Of a stretch of 64,000 nucleotides of DNA, positions 49,767 through 59,776 are shown in pieces. The DNA is from Clostridia bacterium (lineage in GTDB: Bacteria; Bacillota; Clostridia; Lachnospirales; Lachnospiraceae). The translations under genes and the position numbers were made by a program. The stretch spans positions 248,001-312,000 of the forward strand of contig CAJTIM010000001.1 in assembly GCA_910576325.1 (NCBI GenBank). The letters run 5' to 3'. Within the stretch, counting starts at the first letter, position 1. Every line of letters begins with the position of its first letter. Under the pieces are notes generated by a model, which was not told the DNA's origin, did not search any database, and saw only the letters and a list, made by a program, of their open reading frames with translations.

Positions 49767-52300
49767 CGGAAAACCCGGAGGAGAGCGTAAGGATTCCCTC
49801 CGAGCTATTGTACGGCAAAGAGCACGGAGTACTCTACTTCCCCATTCGCCATCACAGCCCGGCCTGCTCCTTTCATTTGAAAAAGGCGGTATCGGATTAT
49901 CAGCCGGACCTGATTCTTATAGAAGGCCCGGAAAATGCGGACCCGCTGATTCCCGTGCTGCTGCATGAGGACACAAAGCCTCCGCTGGCCCTGTATTATG
50001 CCTACCGGGATCGGGATGGCCTTGTGACGGAGAAAAAAGGGGACTACAAATGCTACTATCCCTTTTTAGACTGCTCCCCGGAGCTTACGGCCCTGCGGGA
50101 AGCAAAAAGCCTGGGAATACCGGCCCGGTTTGTGGATCTGTCCTACGGGGAGATTCTCATCGGAACGACCGGAGGAAAGGGCGTCCGCAGGGAGGGAGAA
50201 AAGCAGACCTACAACGACGACTATCTTCTAAGCCGCAGCCGCTATCTGGCTCTGCTCTGTGAAAAAACGGGTTTGCGGGATTTTGAAGAGCTGTGGGAGA
50301 AGTATTTTGAAATCCAGGGCCTTACGGAGCCCACGGAGGACTTTGTACGCCAAATGCTCACCTACTGCATCCTTTCCCGAAAAAATACGCCGGCGGAGGA
50401 GCTTTTAGAAGACGGCTGCCTTCTGCGGGAGCGGTATATGGCGGAACAGATTGCCAAGGCATCCGAAAGCTTTCACAGAATCCTGGTGGTGACGGGAGGC
50501 TTTCACAGCTACGGACTTTATGAGCTTTTGTCCCGGCAGAAAGACGGAAGCTATGTCTACACCGGAGAGCCGGTGAAGCTCCACGGTAAGGTGAAGGAGC
50601 AGCAGGAGGTGTATCCGATGGCTTACTCTATGGAGGCCGCGGATGCCCTGAACGGCTATGCAAGCGGGATGCAGTCGCCGGGCTTTTATCACCAGGTATG
50701 GAAAAACTTGCAGAAGAATACGCCGCAGATAAACCCGGATGATTCCGAAGGAGAGAAAGAAGAAGCTGTTTTAGCAAAATTGAAACAGCCGCATCATAGA
50801 GAGCAGGAAACTGATTCGTCAGGCATGATTTTATCCGGCGCGTACGAAGAAACCGTTCTTCATTTTCTGGCAGCGGCAGGACGGCAGGCCAGAAGAAAGG
50901 AGGAAAATGTCTCCTCCTATGACGAAATCTGCGCATTTTACATGGCCCAGGGGTTAGCGGCTCTCCGCGGAAAACAGGAACCGGGGCTGTATGAGCTTCA
51001 GGACAGTGCCGTATCTTCCTTTATAAAGGGAGAACGGAATCTGTCTACCGAGGGCGCCGTCCGTATTTTGAAAGAGCTTGTGACAGGCTCCCAGGTGGGA
51101 CGTCTCTGCAAGGACGCCGCCCGGCCTCCTCTGCTGTCGGATTTTGAAGAACAGTGCAGGGGCTTTGGCATCAAGCTACATTCCAGTCTGGAGCAGGAGG
51201 TTATTCTGGAGATCTTCAAAAAGGAAAAGCATCTGCGGATGAGCCGTTTTCTTTACCAGACAGAGTTTTTGGACTGCGGCTTTGCCAGACGGAAAAAGGG
51301 CGCGGACCTGGTAAACCGCCGGGATCAGAACAGGATTCGGGAAATCTGGAGCTATAAATGGTCCGAGCAGGTGACGGCGGCCCTGATAGACGCCTCCATC
51401 TCAGGCGGGACTATGGCGGAGGCGGCCCGTACTTTGCTGCACAGCCGATTTGATGAGAGCGCAGGCTGTAAGGAAGCGGCGGAGCTTCTGGTAAAAGGCT
51501 TCCTTATGGGACTTCACGAGGAGCAGGGGGAAATGCGGGAACATCTGGCGGAGGTACTGGCGGATGACGGAGATTTCTTTTCGCTGACCAAGGGCTTTTC
51601 TCAGCTTTTGATGCTTCTCGATCTCCAGGATCTGTATCAGGTTCGGGATGCTCTCGATCTGGAGCGGATGACGGATATCTGCTTTCAGAAGATTATTCAG
51701 CTTCTGCCCTCTATGGGACAGGTGGGGGAGGATCGGCAGCAGGAATGTATGGAAAGTCTGCGGCTTCTCTACCAGGCGGCAGGGAAAAGCAATCCATGTG
51801 AGCGGCGGCCGGTTCTGATGGACGCGCTGAAAACCCTTCTTGGGCGGGGAAAATTAAATCCCGGCGTGGAAGGGACGGTTCTGGGGCTTTTGTACGGCTA
51901 TGAGGCGGGATACGGGGAGCAGATTACCCGGGCGGCTCAGGGATATATGCAGGGAAGCGGAGAAATGCTGTCGAAAAGCGCGGCGTTTCTTCGGGGGCTG
52001 TTCTTTACGGCCAGGGATTTTGTATTTGCCAGCAGCGGATTTCTGACCCTGATTGACGGGCTTCTGGAGCGTTTGCCCGGGGAGGAATTTTTAAAGCTGC
52101 TGCCGGAGCTGCGTCTTGCATTCAGTTATTTTACACCTCTTGAAACGGATCGAATCGCAGGCCGTGCGGCGGCGCTTCACGGGAAGAAAAAGGGCGACCT
52201 TCTGACGGGAGGGAGTGTGAGTCCCGGGGAGTATGCGTATGGGGAAGCTTTGGATGCATTTATAAGTAAAAAAATGGAAAAAGGGAGTTTTCTGTTCTAG
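49727..52300 (+). CDS. DUF5682-type protein (YehM-like)
   Basis: An 857-residue protein. Its N-terminal LYFPIRHHSPACSFHLKKA (His-rich PxRHHSPAC) is typical of DUF5682, followed by DLILIEGPENAD and an alpha/beta region resembling a TraB/haem-binding-like fold (to about residue 300). The rest is mostly helical. No membrane segments were seen. ATG 49727 overlaps the ATPase gene by 40 nt in another frame; I see no better start with a ribosome-binding site. A function is not known. The adjacent MoxR ATPase and VWA genes suggest a chaperone-like complex. Confidence 0.85.
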   Translation: MEQLLRGQEILAVTENPEESVRIPSELLYGKEHGVLYFPIRHHSPACSFHLKKAVSDYQPDLILIEGPENADPLIPVLLHEDTKPPLALYYAYRDRDGLVTEKKGDYKCYYPFLDCSPELTALREAKSLGIPARFVDLSYGEILIGTTGGKGVRREGEKQTYNDDYLLSRSRYLALLCEKTGLRDFEELWEKYFEIQGLTEPTEDFVRQMLTYCILSRKNTPAEELLEDGCLLRERYMAEQIAKASESFHRILVVTGGFHSYGLYELLSRQKDGSYVYTGEPVKLHGKVKEQQEVYPMAYSMEAADALNGYASGMQSPGFYHQVWKNLQKNTPQINPDDSEGEKEEAVLAKLKQPHHREQETDSSGMILSGAYEETVLHFLAAAGRQARRKEENVSSYDEICAFYMAQGLAALRGKQEPGLYELQDSAVSSFIKGERNLSTEGAVRILKELVTGSQVGRLCKDAARPPLLSDFEEQCRGFGIKLHSSLEQEVILEIFKKEKHLRMSRFLYQTEFLDCGFARRKKGADLVNRRDQNRIREIWSYKWSEQVTAALIDASISGGTMAEAARTLLHSRFDESAGCKEAAELLVKGFLMGLHEEQGEMREHLAEVLADDGDFFSLTKGFSQLLMLLDLQDLYQVRDALDLERMTDICFQKIIQLLPSMGQVGEDRQQECMESLRLLYQAAGKSNPCERRPVLMDALKTLLGRGKLNPGVEGTVLGLLYGYEAGYGEQITRAAQGYMQGSGEMLSKSAAFLRGLFFTARDFVFASSGFLTLIDGLLERLPGEEFLKLLPELRLAFSYFTPLETDRIAGRAAALHGKKKGDLLTGGSVSPGEYAYGEALDAFISKKMEKGSFLF

Positions 52301-52348
52301 CAAAGGAGTGCTGGAAGGAGAACTACGGAACTTAAAATAGGTACGAAT

Positions 52349-53482
52349 ATGAACGATGGAAAACAATTGAATCGTTGGCGGCTGATCCTGGGAAGTCAGG
52401 CCAAGGACCAGATTTCTTTCGGAGGAGAGGGCTTTCGCGGAATGGAGAACGGCATCGGCTGTCAGGACTTGGAGGAAGCGTTGGATTTTCTCTATTCCCG
52501 CGAGTACGGTGAGGATGTGCGCCGTGACGGGGGCACAGGGGCAAGCCGGCTGACTACGGCAGGGTGGATTACGAAGATCCGCCGTCTGTTTCCCAAGGAG
52601 ACGGTGGAGGTATTGGAACGCCATGCTCTGGAACGCTATGAGATGCAGGAGCTTTTAACGGATAAGGAGGTTTTGGAAAAGCTGGAGCCGAATCAGGAGC
52701 TTTTGAAAACCATTTTGCAGCTTAAGCATCTGATGAAGGGGCCTGTTCTGGATACGGCCCGGCGGATTGTAAAAAAGGTGGCGGAGGAAATTGCGGAAAA
52801 GCTGAATCGGGAGATACGCCGTTCCCTTTTGGGAAGTCTGGACCGGAATACTCCAAGTCATGTAAAGTCCATGCGGAATCTGGATATCCGCAAAACCATC
52901 CGAAAGAATCTCTCCCATTACGACCCGGAGGAAAAACGCCTGGTATTGGAGCAGGTATATTTCAGCAGCCGTACCCGGAAATATAACCAGTGGCGGGTCG
53001 TGATAGCGGTGGACGAGAGCGGCTCCATGCTCGATTCTGTGATTCACAGCGCGGTGATGGCGGGAATCTTTGCCCGGCTGCCTATGCTTGACACCCGGCT
53101 TGTGATTTTTGATACCCAGGTGGTGGATTTAAGCGCCCATCTGGACGACCCGGTGGAAACGCTGATGAGTATTCAGCTTGGAGGCGGGACTTATATTACG
53201 GGGGCTTTGCAGTACTGTGAAGGGCTGATTGAGAATCCCAATCGGACGATGGTCGTTCTGGTGTCGGATCTCTGCGAGGGCGGCAGTGTGGCCGGCCTGC
53301 TCGGTGTGAGCCGGGATATCATAGAGAGCGGCGCAAAGCTTATCTGCCTTACTGCCCTTGATCGGGATGCCAATCCGGTTTACGACCGCCATACGGCGCA
53401 GAGGCTGGCGGATCTGGGGGCGCATGTGGGAGCGATGACACCGGAGATGCTTGGGGATTTTATGGGGAAGATTATGCAGTAA
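52349..53482 (+). CDS. VWA-domain protein (YehP-like)
   Basis: A 377-residue protein. Residues about 1-180 are helical. The C-terminal VWA domain (about 205-375) has an intact MIDAS: VIAVDESGSMLDS (DxSxS), Thr in GGGTYITGAL and Asp in VLVSDLCEGG. This is the expected metal-dependent partner of the MoxR-type ATPase. In analogous MoxR-VWA systems the pair remodels or inserts cofactors into client proteins; the client here is unknown. It starts 48 nt after the DUF5682 gene. Confidence 0.92.
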   Translation: MNDGKQLNRWRLILGSQAKDQISFGGEGFRGMENGIGCQDLEEALDFLYSREYGEDVRRDGGTGASRLTTAGWITKIRRLFPKETVEVLERHALERYEMQELLTDKEVLEKLEPNQELLKTILQLKHLMKGPVLDTARRIVKKVAEEIAEKLNREIRRSLLGSLDRNTPSHVKSMRNLDIRKTIRKNLSHYDPEEKRLVLEQVYFSSRTRKYNQWRVVIAVDESGSMLDSVIHSAVMAGIFARLPMLDTRLVIFDTQVVDLSAHLDDPVETLMSIQLGGGTYITGALQYCEGLIENPNRTMVVLVSDLCEGGSVAGLLGVSRDIIESGAKLICLTALDRDANPVYDRHTAQRLADLGAHVGAMTPEMLGDFMGKIMQ

Positions 53483-53561
53483 TGATCTCCTCAATATCCC
53501 TTTGGCTATTGAGGATACGGAGATATGTTTTATTTGCAAAAACGGAATAGAGGATAAAGAC

Positions 53562-55820
53562 ATGGAAGCTTTAAAACAAATGCTCACACAGGCAGACGAC
53601 GAATACCTCACAGGACTGTGCAACAAAGGAACGGTAAAGCGCGCTTATAAGGATCTGGATCAGGAAACTCCCGCGGCAGTCTGGAGCGAAACGGGGGCGG
53701 AGGTGACTTTAAAAGAGGCGGTATGCACAATTCGTATGCCTCTGGGGGAAAGTACTTGCACCTGCCCCTCGCGAAGCATCTGCCGTCACATTATCACAGC
53801 AATTTTATATCTGAAAAACAGCCAAAGAAATACAGCGGAATCAAGTGCGCAGGAGGCCGGGCCGGAGAGTATAAAAGCAGAAGTAAAGTCAGATACATCA
53901 GAAAAACCGGATGCATCGGAAGAACCAAGCACAATGAAAAAACCAGGCGTGTCAGAAGGAATAAACACGCCGGAAAAATCAAACACATCCGACACATCGG
54001 CCGAACCGGAATCAAAAGAAAAATCGTCTGAAATCCAATCGGACAAATCAGCATTAACGCAGGCTTTAGAGCAGGAGCTTCTTACTTACCCTCTACAAAA
54101 GCTGAAACGCGCCTGCGGAAATAAGCGGTACAATGAGCTTCTTCATTATCTAAAGTCAGGAGAACAGCCCGAGTTCCAGGAAGGAACCGTTATCACCGTC
54201 AAGGTTCCTTGGGAGGCCTTCACCGTAAAGCTTTTAAGCCCTCTGGAATATTCCACCTGCTCCTGCAAAAGCAAAGAGCTTTGTCCTCACAAGGCCCAGG
54301 CAGTGCTGCTCTTTCAGCTTCACAAACATGCCGCCGCCTTAGAGCAGCTCGAAAAGCTCTGCGAGAGCCAGGAGGAATGGGATTGGAAAGAGCTTGACCG
54401 GGCGTCCTCCTCCATCCGGGAAGAAATCGGCCTGCAGCTTATGACCGGGCTGTCCCGTTTGTCCCCGGAGGCTGCGGAGAGTATGGAGCGTTTGGCAGTT
54501 ATCAGTCACGGAGCCGGCTTAGCGGCCTTTGAAACCGGCCTTCGGAAAACAGCCTCCGAGTACCGGCTGTATTTTGACCGGGCGGCGGCATTTCGGACCG
54601 AGGAGCTTTTGGAGCAGCTATTGACTCTATACCGGAAAGCAGGGGAACTAAGGGAAACCAAAGAACCGGAACGTCTGCGGACATTGGCAGGAAGCTTTCG
54701 GGAAGCTTACCGTCCCATTCCAAAGCTTCACCTGATGGCAATGGGAAGCCGGAGCTTTCACAGTAAAACGGGCTACGAAGGGGAGATATACTATTTCCTG
54801 GAGCCGGATAAGGGTATTTTCTATAACTGGACAGATGCCCGGCCGGTGTTCTATGAAGGCGTGCGCAGGCGTCCCCCGGGAAGAGCGGAGCAGGCTCAGG
54901 CGCCCTGGGGGTTAAATTGCAGCAGAGAGCAGATGATGGAGCTGGAATTTTACCTGGATCATGCAAAAGCGGCCAGGGACGGACGTCTGTCTGTGAGCCA
55001 GGAGACAAAAAGCGAGGTGTCCGGTGTCCGGGATTTCAGGAGAGAGGAAGTGCGGAATGTAGTTTTCTGGGATTACGAACAGCTTCTTTTAGCCTGCTTT
55101 GGAGAAGAAGAGCGAAAGAATGAGGGAGAGCGCCTTGCCCTGGTGGGGGCTTCCTGTTGCCGTGAGTCCGGTTTCGACACGGTGCATCAGAGGTTTTCTA
55201 TGGAAATCTTGGACCAAAAGGGCCGTAAGCTTACCGTGGCCGTAACCTATTCCAAGGAGGAAAAGCTGACCATTCAGGTGTTGGAGCGCTTGAACGAACG
55301 GCTGAAAAAGGAGAAGGACCAGACCTTGATTTTCTTCGGCGCCCCTTACTTGGAACAGGGAAAGCTGTGCCTGTATCCCATTGAGGTGTTTGGAAGAGAG
55401 CGCTTTTTTGGGAGCCAGGAAGAGTTGGAGGAGTATCTTGGCGAACAAGGCGGGCCGGAAGGCAGTCCGGTTTCCAAAGACTTAAGCTTTAACCGGGAGA
55501 TTGTACAGGGAATGGAGAGATTCTTGGCAGAAATCCGGCAGGCCCTTGGGGATCTGTTTCAAAGCGGTCTAAATTCCATCCAGGAGGAGACCTTTGGGAA
55601 TCTGAAACGTCTGGCAAAGGAAAGCGGAACCCTTGGTCTCCACGGAGCGGAGGAAGCCCTTACATTTCTTGCAGAAGCCCTGGGCGGGAAACGCCATCAG
55701 ATGGAATTTGATATGGAGGCGGTATTAAAGACCTGGATACATCTGATGACTTATGTGAAGCTCTGCCGGGAAAAGACATCGCTGGATCGGGCCTTGTTAG
55801 AGATGCAGGAGACGGATTAA
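53562..55820 (+). CDS. SWIM zinc-finger protein (YehQ-like)
   Basis: A 752-residue protein. ATG 53562 has AGAGGA spaced before it; an upstream reading from 53451 would run into the VWA gene. It has two SWIM-like zinc motifs (CxCx(n)CxH): CTCPSRSICRHII at about residues 66-78, and CSCKSKELCPHKAQ at about 233-246. Between them lies a low-complexity Ser/Glu/Lys/Pro stretch (about 90-165) that breaks the domain region. The remaining part is helical. SWIM proteins bind DNA or protein. As in E. coli yehQ, it travels with the VWA gene. Confidence 0.87.
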   Translation: MEALKQMLTQADDEYLTGLCNKGTVKRAYKDLDQETPAAVWSETGAEVTLKEAVCTIRMPLGESTCTCPSRSICRHIITAILYLKNSQRNTAESSAQEAGPESIKAEVKSDTSEKPDASEEPSTMKKPGVSEGINTPEKSNTSDTSAEPESKEKSSEIQSDKSALTQALEQELLTYPLQKLKRACGNKRYNELLHYLKSGEQPEFQEGTVITVKVPWEAFTVKLLSPLEYSTCSCKSKELCPHKAQAVLLFQLHKHAAALEQLEKLCESQEEWDWKELDRASSSIREEIGLQLMTGLSRLSPEAAESMERLAVISHGAGLAAFETGLRKTASEYRLYFDRAAAFRTEELLEQLLTLYRKAGELRETKEPERLRTLAGSFREAYRPIPKLHLMAMGSRSFHSKTGYEGEIYYFLEPDKGIFYNWTDARPVFYEGVRRRPPGRAEQAQAPWGLNCSREQMMELEFYLDHAKAARDGRLSVSQETKSEVSGVRDFRREEVRNVVFWDYEQLLLACFGEEERKNEGERLALVGASCCRESGFDTVHQRFSMEILDQKGRKLTVAVTYSKEEKLTIQVLERLNERLKKEKDQTLIFFGAPYLEQGKLCLYPIEVFGRERFFGSQEELEEYLGEQGGPEGSPVSKDLSFNREIVQGMERFLAEIRQALGDLFQSGLNSIQEETFGNLKRLAKESGTLGLHGAEEALTFLAEALGGKRHQMEFDMEAVLKTWIHLMTYVKLCREKTSLDRALLEMQETD

Positions 55821-55844
55821 AATATCAAAAACTAATAAGAGCAA

Positions 55845-55968
55845 AACATATAAGCACCAAATCATATAAACATAATCAAATAAACGCCAAGGCACATAAG
55901 CATCAAAGCACATAAGCGCCAAACCGCATGAACACCAAAGCACATAAGTACCAAACCACATAAACGCC
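55845..55968 (+). repeat. Degenerate 16-bp tandem repeat upstream of the DUF4132 gene
   Basis: Units of the form GCACATAAGCACCAAA are repeated about seven times. The clearest copies start at 55892, 55908, 55924, 55940 and 55956. The two upstream units are more degraded. It fills half of the 263-nt gap; no ORF on either strand is credible. The rest of the gap ends in an AAAGGAG site for the next gene. Confidence 0.85.
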
Positions 55969-56083
55969 ATACAATACCAGAGCGCACTCCGCCCAAAAAG
56001 TTGGAGTAAACGGATACGGCTGCAAATTGGTCAGGCTTATAAAATAAAATGTGGATAAGCATATGAAATAAAAGGAGAACACC

Positions 56084-59000
56084 ATGAACCTAAGCGAAGA
56101 AAGAAACTACCAAAAACAAATGGACACCCTGGACGCCCTGAAGCTGTCCCCCAAAAACCGTCCCCTTGCGGAACAATATCTGGACATTTCCGCACCGGAA
56201 AAGCCGGAGCTTCTAAGAGAAACCGAGCGCCAGGACTTTTCCGATCTCGCCGACGACAAGCGTCAGAAAAGCATCGACTACGTAGAGCATCTGAGAAAGC
56301 GCAGCAAACATGAAGAGCTTAAGCGCTACGTCTGCTTCCTGTCCGCCATAGGAGGCTCCACGGCCTACTACCTCTTTAACCGCTACGGCTGGAACCTGGA
56401 CTCCGTGAAGGAATATTTAACTCCTGAGCAGGAAACGGCCATGTATGCGGAGGGCATCGTCTGGAGCACCTATTCCCTCAATTACATACGCATGAAGCCT
56501 CTGCTTGAAAAGGGAAGAAAGGACCCGGAGCTTTTAAGAAGAGCCATAGATCTCTGCTACCACCGCTACGACAACGCCAAGGTCCTGCTGGCCGGCGTCT
56601 ACTTAAACTGCAAAAAACCGGAGGCAAAAAAGAGCGGGGGCATCCTGGGGCTTTTCACCAAAAATGCATCCGCATCCGACGAAGCCCTGGCCCAGACCGT
56701 TGCATTTCTGGAAAATAACCTCATAGACAGCCTGCCCGAGATGTTTATCAAGCATGATCTTGGAAAAAGCCAGATCGAAGAGCTTAGGACCTATGTGCGC
56801 AATCACCCCATCGATCAGCCGTTTCCCATAAATCTGCAAAAGCTGTTAAACGGCCGCAGCTACATGGAATATATGGTTCATCTTCTCTCGGGAACGGCAT
56901 TTTTCGCCATAGAACATTCTCCGTGCTTCGCCGCCTTCCTACAGATAGCAGGCGTCCTGTCCATCCGCACCGTGCTCAAAGCAGGAAGAGAAATGACAGG
57001 AATTGTAAACGGCAAAAATTCCTGGTTCCATAAGCACCTGGAACAGTTGGAAAATCTGATTCCCGTGAAGCCCGAAGCCCTGATTCAGTGGTACGCGGCA
57101 AATGACGAGGAACAGGGAATGGCACGCATGGCAGTCCGGCATCCTGAGTCCGTGCGCAGCGCAGCGGAACACGCTGCCACCACCGACGAATATCAGCGCA
57201 TCCTGGATCACATCAAAAAGGCAAATCCGGGACTTTACCAGGAGATCCAGTCAAAGCATGCGGATAAATATCAGCACCAGCTTGCCGCCGAGCTTGTGAC
57301 AAACATTACCACCGGCCAGGCAGAGGCCAAGGCGTACCTTCTGGGAGAAGCCTCCATCGACACCCTCTACCCCTTTGTCAATAACTGGAGAGGCAGCCAG
57401 AGCTACTACTATCAGCGCTTCCAGAAATTACAGGGCTTACGGAGAAATAAGGGACGTCTCTTCCGCAGAGGCGTAATTTTGGAGGCTTTTCGTATGCAGG
57501 GAGCCTATTTCACAGGCTATTTCTTCAGTTCCATCCGGGGAAGCAAAACCAATTCGGAGCAGTTTCGCAGGGAAATGGAGGATTTAGTAGAGCTTTTTGA
57601 AAAAGAGGAGCTTCCCATCCGTTACCAGGCCGACGCCATAGAGGGCATTTACAACTCCTGCTACCAGGAGCGGGACAAAAATCTGGTTCTGGACACAGCT
57701 GCCCGGATTTTATCCTCCCGATGGAAGGATCACGCCCAGGAGCTTCGGGACGCCGCAAAGGACAGCACCTCCGTCGGCCGCTGCATCTGCATCCTCGCCC
57801 TGGATACCTTCTGGCAGGAAGAAAAAGAAGTGATACTGGCCTCCGCCCTTGACAGCTCCAAGCAGGTCCGTGAGCAGCTCGTAACCATCTGCACCGCTCA
57901 CAGGGAATGGGAGCCGGAAATGCTGACAATGATAACCTCAAAAAAATCCCAGGAGCGCGAGCTTGCCATCCGTGTCCTGAAATTCTGGGGCGCAGAAGCC
58001 TACCGGGAAATCTTTACAAAGGCCCTGGAGACAGAAAAGAGCAAAAAGCTGAAGGAACTCCTTTCCGACTGTCTGGGCATCAAGCCGGAGGCTCAGGCGG
58101 AGAGCGGAGGGCAAAAAACCTCCGGTGATCTGGTAAAAGAAATCCTGAAAGGCGGTAAAAAGCGAAAAGTAGCCTGGGCTTATGAGACGCCATTTCCTGC
58201 CGTACATAAAAAAGACGGCAGCGACGCTGAGGAGGAATATCTCCAGGCCATACTCACAGCCTATGCGGACCGTACCACACCCGGTCTAAGCCCCGAGGCC
58301 GTAACCCTGGCCTCCGAACTGGAGCCTTCCGAGCTTGGCGCTTATGCAGCGGAGCTTTTTAACAAATGGCTGGAAACAGGCGCCGAGGCCAAGAAAAAAT
58401 GGGTACTCTACGCAGCGTCCGTCCACGGCGGAACCGGAATCGTTGATATTTTCCGTCATCAGATCCAGGAATGGCCCCAACATTCCAGAGGCGCCCTTGC
58501 CGCCGAAGCCGTAAAAGCACTGGCCCTCAACGGAAGCTCCGAGGCCCTTCTGTATGTAGATCAGATATCCCGGAAATTCAAATTCCGCCAGGTAAAGACA
58601 GCGGCAGGCGAGGCCCTGGAATACGCAGCCTCCGAGCTGGGAATCACAAGGGCGGAGCTGGAGGATCGGATTGTACCCAACCTGGGCTTTGACGAGAGCT
58701 TAAAGCGGACCTTTGACTACGGAACGCGCTCCTTCAGCGTCTATCTGACCCCGGCCCTGGAGCTTGAGATTTTCGGCGAATCCGAGAAAAAGCTGAAAAA
58801 CCTTCCGGCCCCCGGAAAGCGGGACGACGAAGAAAAGGCCGCGGCCGCTTATGCTGAATTTAAGCAGATGAAAAAGCAGCTGAAAACCGTCATAACCAAC
58901 CAGAAAATGCGTCTGGAGCAGGCATTAACCGCAGAACGCCTCTGGAACTGCGCCGCATGGGAAGAGCTGTTTGTGAAAAATCCGGTTATGCATCAGTTTG

Positions 59001-59650
59001 CCATCGGCCTTATCTGGGGAACCTATGAGAACGGAGAATTAAAAGACACCTTCCGCTATATGGAGGACGGCAGCTTCAACACAAAGGACGAGGAAGAGTT
59101 TGACCTTCCCTCGGACACACAGATCGGCCTGGTGCACCCCATTGAGCTGTCCGAAGAAGATCTGTCCGTCTGGAAGGAACAGCTCTCTGATTACGAGATT
59201 GTACAGCCCATCGAACAGTTGGAGCGTGCCGTTTACCGAATCACAGAAGAAGAAACCGGAACAGCCGAGCTGACCCGCTTCGGCGGCAAGCTTCTGAACG
59301 GACTGTCCCTTTCCGGCAAGCTCCAGGGCATGGGCTGGTATCGCGGTTCCGTCCAGGACGCCGGTGTTTATTACACCTTCTACCGTGAGGACGGCGACAT
59401 GGGTGTGGAACTGGAATTTTCCGGAAGCTACGTAGGGGATGAAAACGACGAAGTAACCGTATACGGTGCGGCCTTCTACCGTGCCCGCACCGTAAAAAGA
59501 GGCAGCTACGTTTACGATACCATAAAAAAAGAAAACCAATACAAGCTGGACCAGGTAAGCCCGCGGTATTTCAGCGAAATTGTATTGCAGCTTACGAAGG
59601 CTACGGCATCCAGCCAGGAACAGCTGTCATATCCGGCCTGCAAAAGTTAA
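56084..59650 (+). CDS. DUF4132 protein (YehI/MolR-like)
   Basis: An 1188-residue protein, mostly alpha-helical with repeats suggestive of HEAT-like solenoids (about residues 100-880). The C-terminal DUF4132 region spans about 900-1180, with HQFAIGLIWGTYE, QIGLVHPIELSEEDLSVWK and QPIEQLERAVYRI. No membrane segment or signal peptide is seen. Its codon use favours C-ending codons, as in the MoxR gene. In E. coli the matching gene is yehI (called molR). Function unknown. It follows a tandem repeat. Its stop is 8 nt before the promoter of rpsO, so no terminator separates them. Confidence 0.88.
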   Translation: MNLSEERNYQKQMDTLDALKLSPKNRPLAEQYLDISAPEKPELLRETERQDFSDLADDKRQKSIDYVEHLRKRSKHEELKRYVCFLSAIGGSTAYYLFNRYGWNLDSVKEYLTPEQETAMYAEGIVWSTYSLNYIRMKPLLEKGRKDPELLRRAIDLCYHRYDNAKVLLAGVYLNCKKPEAKKSGGILGLFTKNASASDEALAQTVAFLENNLIDSLPEMFIKHDLGKSQIEELRTYVRNHPIDQPFPINLQKLLNGRSYMEYMVHLLSGTAFFAIEHSPCFAAFLQIAGVLSIRTVLKAGREMTGIVNGKNSWFHKHLEQLENLIPVKPEALIQWYAANDEEQGMARMAVRHPESVRSAAEHAATTDEYQRILDHIKKANPGLYQEIQSKHADKYQHQLAAELVTNITTGQAEAKAYLLGEASIDTLYPFVNNWRGSQSYYYQRFQKLQGLRRNKGRLFRRGVILEAFRMQGAYFTGYFFSSIRGSKTNSEQFRREMEDLVELFEKEELPIRYQADAIEGIYNSCYQERDKNLVLDTAARILSSRWKDHAQELRDAAKDSTSVGRCICILALDTFWQEEKEVILASALDSSKQVREQLVTICTAHREWEPEMLTMITSKKSQERELAIRVLKFWGAEAYREIFTKALETEKSKKLKELLSDCLGIKPEAQAESGGQKTSGDLVKEILKGGKKRKVAWAYETPFPAVHKKDGSDAEEEYLQAILTAYADRTTPGLSPEAVTLASELEPSELGAYAAELFNKWLETGAEAKKKWVLYAASVHGGTGIVDIFRHQIQEWPQHSRGALAAEAVKALALNGSSEALLYVDQISRKFKFRQVKTAAGEALEYAASELGITRAELEDRIVPNLGFDESLKRTFDYGTRSFSVYLTPALELEIFGESEKKLKNLPAPGKRDDEEKAAAAYAEFKQMKKQLKTVITNQKMRLEQALTAERLWNCAAWEELFVKNPVMHQFAIGLIWGTYENGELKDTFRYMEDGSFNTKDEEEFDLPSDTQIGLVHPIELSEEDLSVWKEQLSDYEIVQPIEQLERAVYRITEEETGTAELTRFGGKLLNGLSLSGKLQGMGWYRGSVQDAGVYYTFYREDGDMGVELEFSGSYVGDENDEVTVYGAAFYRARTVKRGSYVYDTIKKENQYKLDQVSPRYFSEIVLQLTKATASSQEQLSYPACKS

Positions 59651-59657
59651 AGCGCTC

Positions 59658-59686
59658 TTGACACAGCCAAAAAGGTATGGTAAAGT
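59658..59686 (+). promoter_or_regulatory. Promoter of rpsO-pnp
   Basis: TTGACA (59658-59663), a 17-nt spacer, and TAAAGT (59681-59686). It begins right after the DUF4132 stop, giving an rpsO leader of about 85 nt. Confidence 0.7.
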
Positions 59687-59776
59687 CTAAAAGGTACAAA
59701 ATCTGCCAGTATTCAGTAACCGGACACTCCGACCCTTACTTGATACATGGCTTATGAAAAAAAGGAGGCAGTCAAC

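Noticed and set aside
55845-55968. CRISPR array
   Set aside because: The repeats are 16 bp, imperfect and contiguous, with no spacers; no cas genes lie in the window.
55862-56062. Short - strand frame with repeated VWRLC segments upstream of DUF4132
   Set aside because: The protein repeat only reflects the 16-bp DNA tandem repeat.
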